NCBI GenBank assembly: GCA_022592445.1
Contig: JABYQR010000201.1
Location: forward strand, 1 to 64,000
Length of the DNA: 64,000 nt
Direction of reading: 5' to 3'
DNA from: Cytidiella melzeri
Taxonomy: Eukaryota > Basidiomycota > Agaricomycetes > Polyporales > Irpicaceae
This document shows, in pieces, positions 1 through 10,268 of the stretch (position 1 is the first letter of the stretch; every line of letters starts with the position of its first letter). The position numbers and the translations under genes were made by a program. The notes under the pieces were generated by a model. That model was not told where the DNA came from. It did no database searches and worked only from the letters and a program-made list of their open reading frames with translations.

Positions 1-2137
1 TCAACATGTTGTCTAAGTGCAATCTCAAATTGTTCAGCGACGACAGAAGTGATAGTACAGAGAGTAATATTGTCGACATGAACAGCGAGTATACGTATTA
101 GTTTGTCTCACCTATAAAGGTAGAAGACAGTGTTATCATAGTCTGAACGCTTGAGTCCAATTTGGAAAAGTATATTGCATAGTACCTTGTACCAGCGACG
201 TCCGGCTTGTTTAAGGCCATAGATAGTTTTGCGTAGTTTAAGTACCCAGCCCTTAGGCAAGTTGGGCAGTAAGTCACCTGGCGGCGGACGAAGATAAAGA
301 TCTTCATCATTGTTAATTTTACCGTATAAGTAAGCGGACTTAACATCGAGTTGGTTAATCTCAAAGTGTAGTGAAGCCGCAAGTGTAAGTATGAGTCGCA
401 TAGAACTCATGCGCGCGACTGGAGCAAACAAGTCGTTTGCATAGTAATCAATACCATTGCGCTGAGAGTACCCTTGCGCAACAAGTCTTGACTTGAGTTT
501 AGTAACTTTGCCATGTTCGTACTTAGTCTTGTAGACGAAGCAAGAACCAGTAACGTTGGCATTTGGCGGCGGGATACAGTATTCCCAAGTGCCGAGTTGC
601 TCTAGTGTATCAACCTCAAGTTTCATTGACTTAAACCAATCGTCTTTGAGAGGGTGATTAAGTACATCTTTGAAAGTGACAGGGTCACCGACGTCCTCAG
701 CATAGTAAGCGTTAAACTCAGTTAAGTAGAAAGCAATGTTAGTGTCTACTTTGCCGTAGTTTAGACCACGAGCTTTACGCGATAGTTGAGGAGTTCTGTT
801 GGAACGCCTTGGACCAGTAGGGTCAGGCTCGTCAATTTCCATTGGTTCTATGTGAGGGTTGTCCTCGAGTTCAAGTTGTTTTTCAGTAGTAAGTTTTTCT
901 ACATTTGGTTCTTTCTCCCCTTCAATTTGTATCGTAGAGTCAACAAATTGCAAGTTACGTTCAACTCTGACACGTTGTCCGAAGTAAACATAGTGACCTT
1001 TAGAGTGTTCAGCAAAGCCTATTCAGACTCCCCTTTTACCCTTAGATGCTAGTTTATTTGTGCGATATTTGTTGTATACAATGCACGGCTGACCAAAGAC
1101 TTGAAGTCAATTGAGGTTAGCGTCTGTGCCATATTGCTAAAAGTAAGGAGCTTTATAGTTAAGTATAGTACAAGGAGAACAATGGTACACATACATTGCG
1201 TATAATGCAGCGTACCACCATAGTCAGTTTGGTAAAGATGCAGTATGCAGATTTACTCGAATCAAGTTCATAATAGTTTGATGTACATGTTCAGCAACAC
1301 CGTTTTGCTGAGGAGTATCGTGTACAGTAAGACGTAGTATAGTTCCTTGAGTTTTTAAGTAAGCAGTCATAGATTTACTGGTAAAGACACCGTCGTTATC
1401 GGCTTGAAGTATCTTGACACGAATACCATATTGTGTCAAAAGTTCAGTAGAGAAAATGACCCATTGAGTATAGGCGTCATCTTTAGTAACTAGTGGTGCA
1501 AGTACTAACCATCTAGTAGCATTGTCGACAATAGTCAACCAGTATTTGTGTTTACCAGTAATCAACGCTGTGGGTAGAGGCCCAAATATGTTGATACGAA
1601 AGTGATCTCCGAAGGCTTCAGCTAACAATGAAGAACGAAGTTTAGGTACGGTATTGCGATGGATATTGTTAAGTAAACAATCCTCGCACGGAGTCTCAGT
1701 ATGGTCAGTTATATGATCAGTAATAATTGACGAAGTTTGAAGTAATTTCTTGATCATGAAGTAACTGAGATGACCGAGTTTTTTATGTAGTTCAAGTAGA
1801 GTAATGCCAGTTCTATGCACGCTTGCTAAAGAAGTCACTCGAGTTGATGATAGTGTGTATAATCATTTGATTTTTTTACACAGCCATACAAGACAAGTTT
1901 GAGTCTTATATAGTACAAAATCCATGATAGAACGTAAACCAATGATTGGAGTCAAGTTTTCCAACACTGATCAAAGTAAAAGGTAGAGTTGAGTTGAAGT
2001 AGACATTCTTCAGTAGGCTTACCATTTTCCTGTTCCACTTCCAGTACCATGTCGCCAGCAAGTTTCAAAACAAGTTGTTCTGAGTTGGCAACAGTCAGTA
2101 CAATAGTTGGTACGGAGTGGATGTTGAAAAGTAAGTC
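1..2137 (-). pseudogene. copia pol remnant (copy 1): protease end, integrase, start of RT
   Basis: Downstream of gag, 1224-1838 encodes the integrase: an N-terminal H-x4-H ... C-x2-C zinc finger (HKKLGHLSYF, CEDC) and the catalytic D...D...E region (ADNDGVF, then NGVAEH). 108-953 encodes the N-terminal half of reverse transcriptase, stopped by TGA where copy 3 has a Gly codon. Between 1838 and 2137 and between 953 and 1224 the frame is broken by indels. It is non-functional as it stands. Identity to copy 3 is obvious over the whole length. Confidence 0.85.
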
Positions 2138-3853
2138 TCAATACGGCGTACAGTGTATAGTCGCGCCAGTATCAAGAATATGTACCGACTCGTCTGTTGA
2201 CAAAGTCGCATACAGTGGAAGTAGAGTAGGAAAAGTAGTAGTAGTAAGCAAAGTACTTACGTGCATAGTGACGTCGGACTCAGAGAGAGCCGACACCCAC
2301 GCGCTCTGGTTGCGACGAGGATTAGTGGTCGACGGACCAGCGACAGCGGGAGTGGCAACAGCAGCGGCAGCAGCGGCAGCAGTGGCAGCTTTGCCCTTGG
2401 TACCAGCAGCGACAGACTTCCGAGTGATACCCTTCCTCTTCATTGCCTCCTTGGACTTCTCTGTCCAGGGCGAAGGGCAAGTAGGCGTCGTGTGGCCTGT
2501 CTCGTTGCAGTTGTAACACTTCATATTCGAAGTGTCACGAACGGACTTCTCCTTAGAGTAAGGAGCGGCGGCCGCACGAGCGGAGGAAGTGGCTTTCGCC
2601 GGACGTTCGACATGTTTGTCGACTGCTGGCGACGCGGTGGATGAACCACCAGTGGGCCTGTTGCGAGGGACGAGGGTTGACAAACCCTTAGACCGAGAGC
2701 GGTCAAGTGGATGAGCGAGTCGCCAGCTATGGAAGTCGCGGCGGAGCTCGACGCTCAGAGAGATGGGGTTATAGTCATACTTCTCGCCCGCAGGAGTACG
2801 GGAACGCACGCCAGCCTCGTAGCTAGCGCGAGTATGCGCATAGGCAGGGGGGATGATGCCGACGAGGGCGGAGTAGAAGATGTGTTGAGGAAACTCAATC
2901 CCCTTGGAGAGAATCTTTGAGTACAAGTTGTGCGCGTCGTCGAGTAGTTTGTCCATCTCGTGGACAGGACGGCGGAGGGAGAAGAGTTGGAAAATTTTGT
3001 TTGCGTCCGACATAGTAGAGGTCGGCTCGAAACGTTCAGAGAGTTTCTCCATGAGTCTGTGGGGCGCGGTCTCGTTGAGATAGTTCGCCATCACAGAGTC
3101 TGCGATGTGTCCCGCGAGGACGTTGAAGACGGCCCGTTGGACGTCTTGAGGGATAGTCAGACCACCCCTGTAGCTGTAGAAGTCGACGATGGTCGACATC
3201 GCAGTATCGACACGGAATTTCCACATTGGCCAGGTATCGGGACCTGTGAGTTTGCCAACGTCTGCGAAGGCTTTGTGGACGTCGCTAAGCAACATAGTAT
3301 ACTCCACGTCGTGCTTTGGAGGCACGGAAAGGAGGGAGGACACCGCTCGCGCGGAGTCAGCAGGGCCAGATGGCGAGGGGGACGGCGCATGATGAGCTCT
3401 GAGCAGTTTGCCCCTTCGCCTTTTGTGCGCCTCGTCGTCGTCCATAGGATCGTTGCCATTGTCCAACAATGGCTTAGTGGTGTGACGACGGGCGAAGTCG
3501 TCGCGGAGAGTGTCGAATGGAGTGCGTTGACAATCAGATGGGGGTGCTGAGACTCGTCGTGATGCTGTGATGCGGGCAGTGGGATGGTCGACGACAGCTG
3601 AGGTAGAAGGGACGTTGGGGGCATGTTTGGAAGGTGCAGCAGAAGGTGCGAGACCTGGGGTACCAGCGCGAGAAGCGGAAGACATCGAAGAGTCTTGTGG
3701 AGTAGTGGCAGGAGAAGGAGTAGGAGTAGGAGTGAAGACTGGGGTACGTCTCCTGCAAGTGGTACGAGGGATAGTGCCTCGAAGAAAATCGGTTTGTGTT
3801 TGTTCGCGCGTAGAACGACGAGGTTGAGACTGATCAGCGGGATCAGAGCTCAT
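2138..3853 (-). CDS. copia gag-protease polyprotein (copy 1)
   Basis: An open frame of 571 aa from ATG 3853. It encodes the capsid/nucleocapsid precursor of the retrotransposon. The N-terminal ~150 residues are Pro/Ser/Arg-rich. The middle is a copia-type gag domain. A CCHC zinc knuckle (CYNCNETGHTTPTC) follows, then an Ala-rich linker. The frame ends in the protease active-site segment (LDTGATIHC) at a TGA four codons later. The sequence after the TGA still reads as protease in the same frame, so the stop lies inside the domain. The same TGA is present in the other two copies. This is the best preserved of the three gags. Confidence 0.88.
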   Translation of the reverse strand: MSSDPADQSQPRRSTREQTQTDFLRGTIPRTTCRRRTPVFTPTPTPSPATTPQDSSMSSASRAGTPGLAPSAAPSKHAPNVPSTSAVVDHPTARITASRRVSAPPSDCQRTPFDTLRDDFARRHTTKPLLDNGNDPMDDDEAHKRRRGKLLRAHHAPSPSPSGPADSARAVSSLLSVPPKHDVEYTMLLSDVHKAFADVGKLTGPDTWPMWKFRVDTAMSTIVDFYSYRGGLTIPQDVQRAVFNVLAGHIADSVMANYLNETAPHRLMEKLSERFEPTSTMSDANKIFQLFSLRRPVHEMDKLLDDAHNLYSKILSKGIEFPQHIFYSALVGIIPPAYAHTRASYEAGVRSRTPAGEKYDYNPISLSVELRRDFHSWRLAHPLDRSRSKGLSTLVPRNRPTGGSSTASPAVDKHVERPAKATSSARAAAAPYSKEKSVRDTSNMKCYNCNETGHTTPTCPSPWTEKSKEAMKRKGITRKSVAAGTKGKAATAAAAAAAVATPAVAGPSTTNPRRNQSAWVSALSESDVTMHVSTLLTTTTFPTLLPLYATLSTDESVHILDTGATIHCTPY

Positions 3854-3908
3854 CAACTGGTGAAGAGTGAGTGCAGAGAGTAATGTGAGTGAGGTAAAGA
3901 GCTTATCC

Positions 3909-3921
3909 GGGGCTCATAACC
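3909..3921 (-). other. Primer-binding site, half-tRNA-iMet type
   Basis: The plus strand reads GGGGCTCATAACC directly against the LTR. This matches the anticodon arm of initiator tRNA-Met (CAT anticodon) rather than a tRNA 3' end. Drosophila copia is known to prime from a half-tRNA-iMet cleaved in this loop, so the same priming mode is inferred here. Confidence 0.75.
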
Positions 3922-4091
3922 TGTTAGAAGGCTATGCAAGTAGAGGAAAGTGTTGAGAGAGCAAGATTGAGAGGGATCACACAATGGGAGTTGGGGATCA
4001 AAAGTGCGTATCGTTGCATTGATCAGAGTAAGTTATATATACGGTAACTACGGCGCTCGTACGTTGAGCGTCTGATTAATGTAGTCAAACA
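3922..4091 (-). repeat. 5' LTR of copia copy 1
   Basis: A 170-bp terminal repeat begins TGTTAGAAGG and ends with AAACA on the plus strand. It aligns along its length to the 171-bp LTRs at 10091, 14344, 42018 and 47009. It is directly followed on the right by a chromodomain remnant. Confidence 0.9.
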
Positions 4092-4103
4092 AGACGTAAG
4101 ACA

Positions 4104-4223
4104 ATGATTTATCTCGTACGGTGGGAAGGCTACTCACCACTGTACGACACCTGGCAAACAGAGCTGGACCTTCATAATTCCCCTGACCTGCTGCGCGAAT
4201 ACAAGCGTAAGAACACGCTGTGA
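4104..4223 (+). pseudogene. Orphan chromodomain tail of a Ty3/gypsy chromovirus integrase
   Basis: A 39-codon plus-strand stretch ending in TGA (4221-4223) reads YLVRWEGYSPLYDTW, followed by NSPDLLREYKRK. This is the typical chromodomain core (YLVKWKGY..S..TWEP, then ..LL..Y) at the C-terminus of chromovirus integrases. The rest of that element is missing to the left, where copia copy 1 abuts 13 bp away. It is probably the stump of a gypsy element cut by the copia insertion or by a deletion. Confidence 0.75.
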
Positions 4224-4754
4224 CTTCACGGTGGAATCCACCTACCCGTTTTGTGCTTCAGGGACGTGATTTTCATTGATAGCTTTAAGCCTCGGAAGTT
4301 TGTCTTCTCCTTCTTCCCTTCCTACTTCACCCTTCTCGACGTAGCAAACGTACCACTCTCGAGAGAGAGGGCCCACAATTGCAAACTTTGACTATTTGTA
4401 CGCGTTCCCACCGTCCGCCAGCGCCTGAGCCGTGATCAAAAGATGATGGATGGCAAACCCAAGCTGAAGCTCCCTGCTAGTCTCGTACCCAGACCCTCAA
4501 GCAGACGTCGCCAGGGCTCCTTTCCTGATCAAGCTGCGGAGTTTGAAAAAGACAGTACACTCCGCAGGCTTGAGGGTCTGGTGTACTTCGCAGAGAGGGG
4601 TAGGGATCACTCCCACGTGACGTCGATAGAGCCCATCATCGAGCACCTAGATAATTGCAACGTCCGCGCGACGAGCACTTTGTTTTTCCGTACCACCGCG
4701 AATCCATTTTTGTTCCTCCCTTCTGCCTGATACTCATGCGATAATATCCTCAAC
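4224..4754. other. Spacer without a recognised gene
   Basis: This stretch follows the chromodomain stop. It holds one 96-codon plus-strand frame (4443-4730, MMDGKPKLKL start) that I do not recognise and do not call as a gene. It may be the 3' untranslated or LTR-proximal part of the lost gypsy element. Confidence 0.4.
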
Positions 4755-5497
4755 ATGCAAGCCTCTGATTTTCTTGACAACGGTGACCCTTTTTTCAACC
4801 TCGACGACGACGACAACGAATATCACGATGGAGAAGTCGAGCCATTGCCACCAGAAGCCCAGCTGCATGTCGACAACTCTTTCAAAACCGCGGGAGGACC
4901 GCTTGCTCGAACGACCTTATTCATGAGCCACCTAAGTACCCTTACCAATGCGGATATCGCCCTCAAGATGGCCAGCATCATCGAGCATATGGCCTCACTG
5001 CAGATGGACGTCACCACCTTCCTACATTTCTTGAGTTGGAATTTGAAGGTACCCGTTGACATGAAGCATGAGGAGGGAACTATCAGGTATGTACTCAAAT
5101 ACAATAAGTTGTATCCATTTGACCTCAACTCTCGTCAAGATACGCTCGAACAGCGCTTATGCATAGCGAACAGCTGCCCGGCATCCTCAAGAACTGGCAC
5201 AAGCCGCCACGACCACACAGCTGGGGTGTTCGCACTACGGCTGCTCGTAACGCTATGGACGATTGGGCGTTGGAGAATGTGACGGCGAGGGAGAGAGGAT
5301 GGGAGCGCAGGTCGCGCGAGCACGATAATAATAAACACCCGATAATGGACGCGGTGTGGACGCGTCGCGTCGCGTCAGGTAGCTTCAATCTCTACAAGTC
5401 GTCTGTGGGCTCGGGGATTGAGAGTACACACTATTCAACTTTCTTGGCATTAGGTTATGACTATTCAAATGAAATGGCCTCCAAGCTTTGTCGATAG
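4755..5497 (+). pseudogene. Truncated N-terminal fragment of a DUF6589-type multicopy protein
   Basis: Two exons (4755-5086 and 5140-5497) joined by a 53-nt GT-AG intron give a 229-aa frame. Around the splice it reads TIRYARTALMHSEQLPGIL, then KNWHKPPRP. From memory this matches the N-terminal segment of large DUF6589-containing proteins that occur in many copies in agaricomycete genomes. The downstream part of such proteins, including DUF6589 itself, is absent: the frame stops at TAG 5497. The intron and the acidic N-terminus (FFNLDDDDNEY) support real ancestry. The family assignment is by motif memory, so moderate. It may be mobile-element cargo. Confidence 0.55.
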
Positions 5498-5708
5498 GAT
5501 CGACAGTGGCCAGTCTTAAATTACTTTACTGTACGGCCACTCGGCGCTTGCAACGAACGTGTGTGGTGAATGCGATCAGATACATCACGTGGGGGTGATC
5601 ACTACCCCTCTCTATGAAATTCACCAGACGTTTAGCTGCCTCTCCGTCTTCTCTTTTTCAAACCCCGCCCCCAAATAGGCAAAGCTAAATGGCTGGTTCC
5701 GAGACTAG

Positions 5709-7654
5709 CTCCCTGCTAAGGACCTTCTCTACAAAATACGCTACTTCCACACGTACTCACCGTTCTCTTTCTACACAAAGAAACTCATTGGAGAAGAGGA
5801 ATGGGTAGCTATCGGAGTCGAGTGCAGGCCGCTGCCAGACAGACTGGGCGCTGTTCTCTGGGACGGCGCTGAATCCGACCTGCCCACAGGCCTTCACCAC
5901 AAAAGGAGACACCCCAATCTATACTCTCCAGACACCGAATGGCGCGGTTACACTCTCGATGGGTTCGTTAAGCTGAACCTCTATCCCGATGAAGCAATCG
6001 CCTGGCCATACGACTACCCCTCTGATTTAGACAACTATGCGGCAGTAGGAGAACACGGCGGACAGCTCAAGTTCCTTCCTGACTTTATCAAGGAGGCGGG
6101 AAATGACCTCAGGGAGGCTCAAGAGATAGTTTCCAGGTTGCAGGAGAGAGGGGGGCTACTGATCCATGTTGTGAACACTGGATTCCGCGCGGATCAGCTA
6201 GCCACTTACTCGGGCATTGCCCCCTGTCTGGAGGGTGTCAGTCGAGCCAGACTCTGCCTGCTCGATCTCATCGGAGCTATAGCTCGGGGTCTGGATCACG
6301 TCGACGCGTATACTAAAGGACTGCTCAAGAAGACGAGAGCTGCAAAGCTTTGTCAATGGCTCGTCAATGAGGTCCCGAAGATGGGTTTTGTCTTAGACAT
6401 GCGCAATCCCAAATTGGAAGAAGTACCCATTCTTGATCTGCTACGAAACAACTGTCCCCTCTACTTTCCTTGGTCCGCTCGCTGGAGACCAACGCAGGAC
6501 GACGAGATGCTCCGCGCTCTAAGTCACCTCACCCGTCAAAACTTCGTGGACGTCGTGGAAGAATCTTTAACATCTCAATCCCCACTGCTTAAACTAGTCT
6601 GGGACGACTTCTCTGCTCCTTACTCCATCGAACAAAGGCTGGGAAGCATCGGCGAAGATCTGAGCGAAGAGCAGGAGGCAGCACGTTGCGTCATGGAGAT
6701 AGAGGATCAAGCGTATAAACTCTGACATCTCGAGGCCAGCGTGGACAGAGTAGTCAGACGTTACTTCTCGCACTCCAGGCCGAGGCTTGCCCCCTGGTCG
6801 TTGCAGTGCAGGAAATGGCTGCTTAAAGAGGCGATCATACTACTGGAGGCTGACACGGAAGTAAGGCTCCGACGATGGGCTATGTGGTATTAAAGCACCG
6901 ACGTCTCTGACATACTACTAGAGGCACTAGCGCGAGGCGTCCCTTTCCAGCTCGTCTACGACGCCGACTCCAAACCGCTCAGGCGGTTGCCGCAGCTTGA
7001 GAACCACGGACCCCGCCGTGGCCACATACAGCTCTTACCGCCCTCTACATGGACTCCACCGAGACCTGGGAGGAGTACCTAACCCGGGCACGCGAACTGC
7101 TGACTAGACCCAACACCATTGCATACCTCATGAAGGGCGGCATTATGTCTCGAATAGAAATGTGGCTCGGCTCACCGGACCTAGTAGGTCAATTTGCGCA
7201 GAGTCCTTCTAGCGAGGCCGTACTTAAGCCTACGAAGCTCGAGCCGGAAAAACATTGCCTTCAAGACCACGTCTCCGCCGAGGACCTGAGGACATTATAC
7301 GGCACCGTAAGAGACCCAGACACAGGAACGGTGAGGACCTGGTTCCCAACTCAGGAGACCTGCGAGCACAGCGGGTTCTTCAGAGGAGAGTGGACCAACC
7401 TTCACAAACAGTGGTTCCAGAACCAACTCGAAGGACCAAGGACTCGCAGTAACCAGTGGAAGCCACTCACCCCCCAGTTGTGGTTGGTCAAGCTCAAGCG
7501 ACGAGCCAGTAGGATCTACGACGAGAACTACCCCAGTCGCTCCGCGTGGCTTGAGCTCAAGGACGGCTTCGCAAATCTCCTCGGGGGTCCGTGGGACTGC
7601 GCAGGCGTTCATGCACTCTCGAGGGGCTTTGACTACAAAAAGCTCGCCCCATGA
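5709..7654 (+). pseudogene. Broken large ORF of unknown function (~650 codons)
   Basis: A plus-strand frame is open from 5709 to a TGA at 6723-6725. It continues in the same frame to a TAA near 6890, then shifts frame near 7050 and runs to TGA 7654. Conserved-looking stretches include YFHTYSPFSF, ECRPLPDRLGAVLWDG, YSGIAPCLEGVSRARLCLLD and, in the last part, GTVRTWFPTQETCEHSGFF. No zinc knuckle, protease or polymerase motif is seen. No start codon is evident because the frame begins at a stop. I do not recognise the family. Its setting among retroelements suggests a multicopy element-borne gene. Confidence 0.5.
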
Positions 7655-8140
7655 TGCGCTCTCCTTAAGTGGGGGGCTCTGTAACCGGAGGTTTACACGG
7701 TACCAAGGGACGATACTTAACTCTAGCGCGTAAGTATACAACATTCTCATTTTTGATGATTTATCTATTTTGTCGATGACAAGGACGAAGTAGGGATTGA
7801 CGTTCCCTCACGGGACGGTCAATCGGCGATTCAACTTGTCTGCCATGCGTCGGGAGCATGGCGACCTCATGTAGGATACTTAAGGGGACTGAAGCCCTGC
7901 GTTGAATATCCATCTCTTCTTACTCCTGACTCTTCCCTGTCTCCGCCCACGGAGGCGAGTGACGAGGTAAGAAGAAGGACTCTAGAGGTCCTGATCGCCC
8001 CAGAGTCGACTTGACAGGTCGACTGCCTTTCGTCTCAAAGTGTTCGAGACAGTACGCGTTGAGAACATCTACTGAGGGTGCAGCAGCACACCCTTGCTCC
8101 ATCGGATACGACCCGCCTACTCCCTTCGTCGACTACCCGG
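7655..8140. other. Non-coding spacer between the unknown ORF and the gypsy relic
   Basis: No supported gene. Short antisense frames exist here, but none has a recognisable motif. The gypsy pol similarity fades leftwards at about 8140, so the integrase and 3' LTR of that element are missing or decayed beyond recognition. Confidence 0.4.
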
Positions 8141-10090
8141 TTCTAGTGACTCGTCAGTGAGGGTCACAGCGCGGATCGAGGCAATGAGGTGTTCGGAGGA
8201 GAAGATAGGTGAAGTTATGCGGGTTTACACTGGCATAGCCATTACCTCCCTCTTTAGGGAAGACGTCCCATTGTCTAGTTAATGTGTCCGGCTTGGTCTC
8301 AAGTTTCCCAGGTCTGAAGCAGATTACAAGATTAAAACTGGATAAGAATTTGGACCAACAAGCCTGTTGTCAGGTGAGGAGTTTTGTAGTAAAAAAATAC
8401 TCCAGGTTCTTGTGGTCGGTGATCACGTCTATCAGAGATGGAGGACCCTCCAGGTAATGACGCCAAGTCCGGAAAGCTTCATGAATCGCTAGTCGTTCCT
8501 TGTTGTGCACATTTTAGTTGAGTTCGGGTGCAGAGAAGGTGTGAGAATGAAAAGCGACTGGATGAATCTCCCTGTCGGAGATGATAGAGAGTATGGCGCC
8601 GAGAGCGTAGTCCGAGGCGTCAGTTTCCACAATGATTGTAGCATTGGGATTCCATTGGACCTGAACCGGAGCGGTGGTGAAGGCTTTTTTGAGAGTATCA
8701 AATGCAGTCTGGCACTGCTCAGTCCATGCCTAAGTCGCGGACTTGCGAGTAAGTCTGGTAAGAGGAACAGCGATGTCCGAGTAGTGTGGAATAAAACAAC
8801 AATAGAAATTGGCAAACCCAGGGAAAGACTGGACGTCCTTGACCTTGCACGGAGTTGGCCAGTCTAGGATGGTTTGGACCTTATCTGAGGACATGCAGAG
8901 GCCCTCGGGGGAAAGGATAAAGTCCACGTATTCTACCGTGTCTTTGTGAAATTTGCATTTATCAGCACAAGCGTAAAGCCCATGTTTGCAGAGGTGGCGT
9001 AGGACTTCCTTGATGTGCTTCTTGTGGGACTGTATATCATTGGAGAAGATCAGAATATCATCTAAATAGACGATGACATTGACATCGAGGAGGTCCTGAA
9101 AGATGTCGTTCATGAAACGTTGGAAAGCCGCGGGTGCATTGAAAAGTCCGAATGGCATTACAAGCCACTCAAACGAACCAAAATGTGTGTGAAAGGTTGT
9201 TTTCCACTCATCGCCAAAGGCAATGAGGACAATATGATAGGCATGGCAGAGATCAATTTTTGTATAGAGTTGGGCCTTGCCCGGACTGTTCAGAAGGTCG
9301 GAAATGAGTGGTAATGGATAGCAATCCTTCTTGGTGATACGGTTAAGTGCTCAATAGTTGACGCAGAGTTGAAGAGTTCCATCCTTCTTTTTGACAAAGA
9401 GAATTGAAGCACCATGCGGAGAAGTAGATTGTCGGATAAATCCGGAGTCAAGGTTTGAGTCAAGGAACCCGCCAAGAGCCTTTTGCTCGACTGCAGAGAG
9501 CAAATACATAAGGCTCGGGGGTAGAGGTTTGTCGTACTCTAAATTTATTTGGATGTCGTAGGGACAATGGGGGGCTAGGATGTCGGCCTTGGTGTTAGAA
9601 AACACATCGGCAAATTCATGATAATCGGATGGAAGTGCGGAGATGTCTGGATTTGGTTCAGACAGATGAGTCTGCACGGCACACAACACGAGACGCATCT
9701 GAACAGAGCCTGGTAGTTTGCATGCGCGTATATACGCAGCAGCAGCTATCAAGGATACCAGAGGGACTTCTGAAGCATGAGATGCGGGAGTGTCCGCGTC
9801 GGAGGACTCATCTGAATCATCTGTTGCGGAGGGACTCCGGATCAGAGTTTCTTTTTTGTCTTGTAAGGTTATATGACCATTAGCTCAGTCAACCAACGGG
9901 TTGTAGTGGGAGAGCCAGTTGTATCCTAAAATGATAGAAGCGGATTTGTCAAGATTTGTTATGTGGAAAGGTGTCATACAGATTTTCCCCGAAGGGAAGC
10001 GGAGTGGTAGTATTAGCATAAATTGAATCAGAGACCATGAAAGACCATCAAACAAGTGGAGCGGAATTGCGGGGATGGAGACGAGAGGGA
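8140..10090 (-). pseudogene. Ty3/gypsy pol remnant: protease end, RT, RNase H
   Basis: The minus-strand order is protease C-terminal part (9900-10090, ILGYNWLSHYNP), connection region, RT (9752-8730) with MPFGLFNAPAAFQRF and catalytic VYLDD, and RNase H (8730-8300), followed by KPDTLTR and VFPKEGG typical of the end of gypsy RNase H. The frame is broken many times. One stop at 9351-9353 is TGA where the family has CGA (Arg), as expected from C-to-T decay at CpG. Integrase is not found. The element continues across the copia copy 2 insertion at 14515. Confidence 0.85.
10086..10090. repeat. Target-site duplication AGGGA (left)
   Basis: AGGGA flanks the left LTR at 10091 and is repeated at 14515-14519 after the right LTR. 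A 5-bp duplication is the usual size for copia insertions. Confidence 0.9.
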
Positions 10091-10261
10091 TGTTAGAAGG
10101 CTTTGAAAGTAGAGGAGAGCGTTGAGAGAGTAAGACTTAGAGGGATCACACAGTTTGAGTTGGGGATCAAAAGTGCATGTAGTTCATTGATCAAGTGCAA
10201 AGTCTATATACAATAAGCTAGGGCGCTAATACGTTAAGCGTCAAAGTAATATAGTTGAACA
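10091..10261 (-). repeat. 3' LTR of copia copy 2
   Basis: 171 bp, TGTTAGAAGG to GTTGAACA on the plus strand. It is followed at 10262-10270 by the complement of a polypurine tract (GAAGGGGAG on the element strand). Confidence 0.92.
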
Positions 10262-10268
10262 CTCCCCT

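Larger units (their letters stand above)
1..4091 (-). mobile_element. Ty1/copia element, copy 1 (left part cut by window edge)
   Basis: This is the 5' part of a Ty1/copia LTR retrotransposon on the minus strand. From right to left it shows a 5' LTR (3922-4091), a primer-binding site, gag-protease, integrase and the start of reverse transcriptase, which is cut off by the window start. The gag, integrase, reverse transcriptase order is the copia order. Two related copies lie at 10091-14514 and 42018-47179. The gag frame is long and intact, but pol is broken by stops and frameshifts, so this copy cannot act alone. The 3' LTR and target-site duplication would lie left of the window. Confidence 0.93.

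Noticed and set aside
2070..2140. Possible 65-nt intron starting at the conserved TGA in copia protease (GTATTG ... CTCAG)
   Set aside because: It has an intron-like 3' end, but its removal shifts the frame and deletes protease sequence, so splicing cannot explain the stop.
2049..2516. Plus-strand open frame of 155 codons, and similar plus-strand frames at 2960-3550 and 45160-45603
   Set aside because: They are antisense to copia gag-protease, recur in each copy for that reason, and have Ala/Val-rich low-complexity content.
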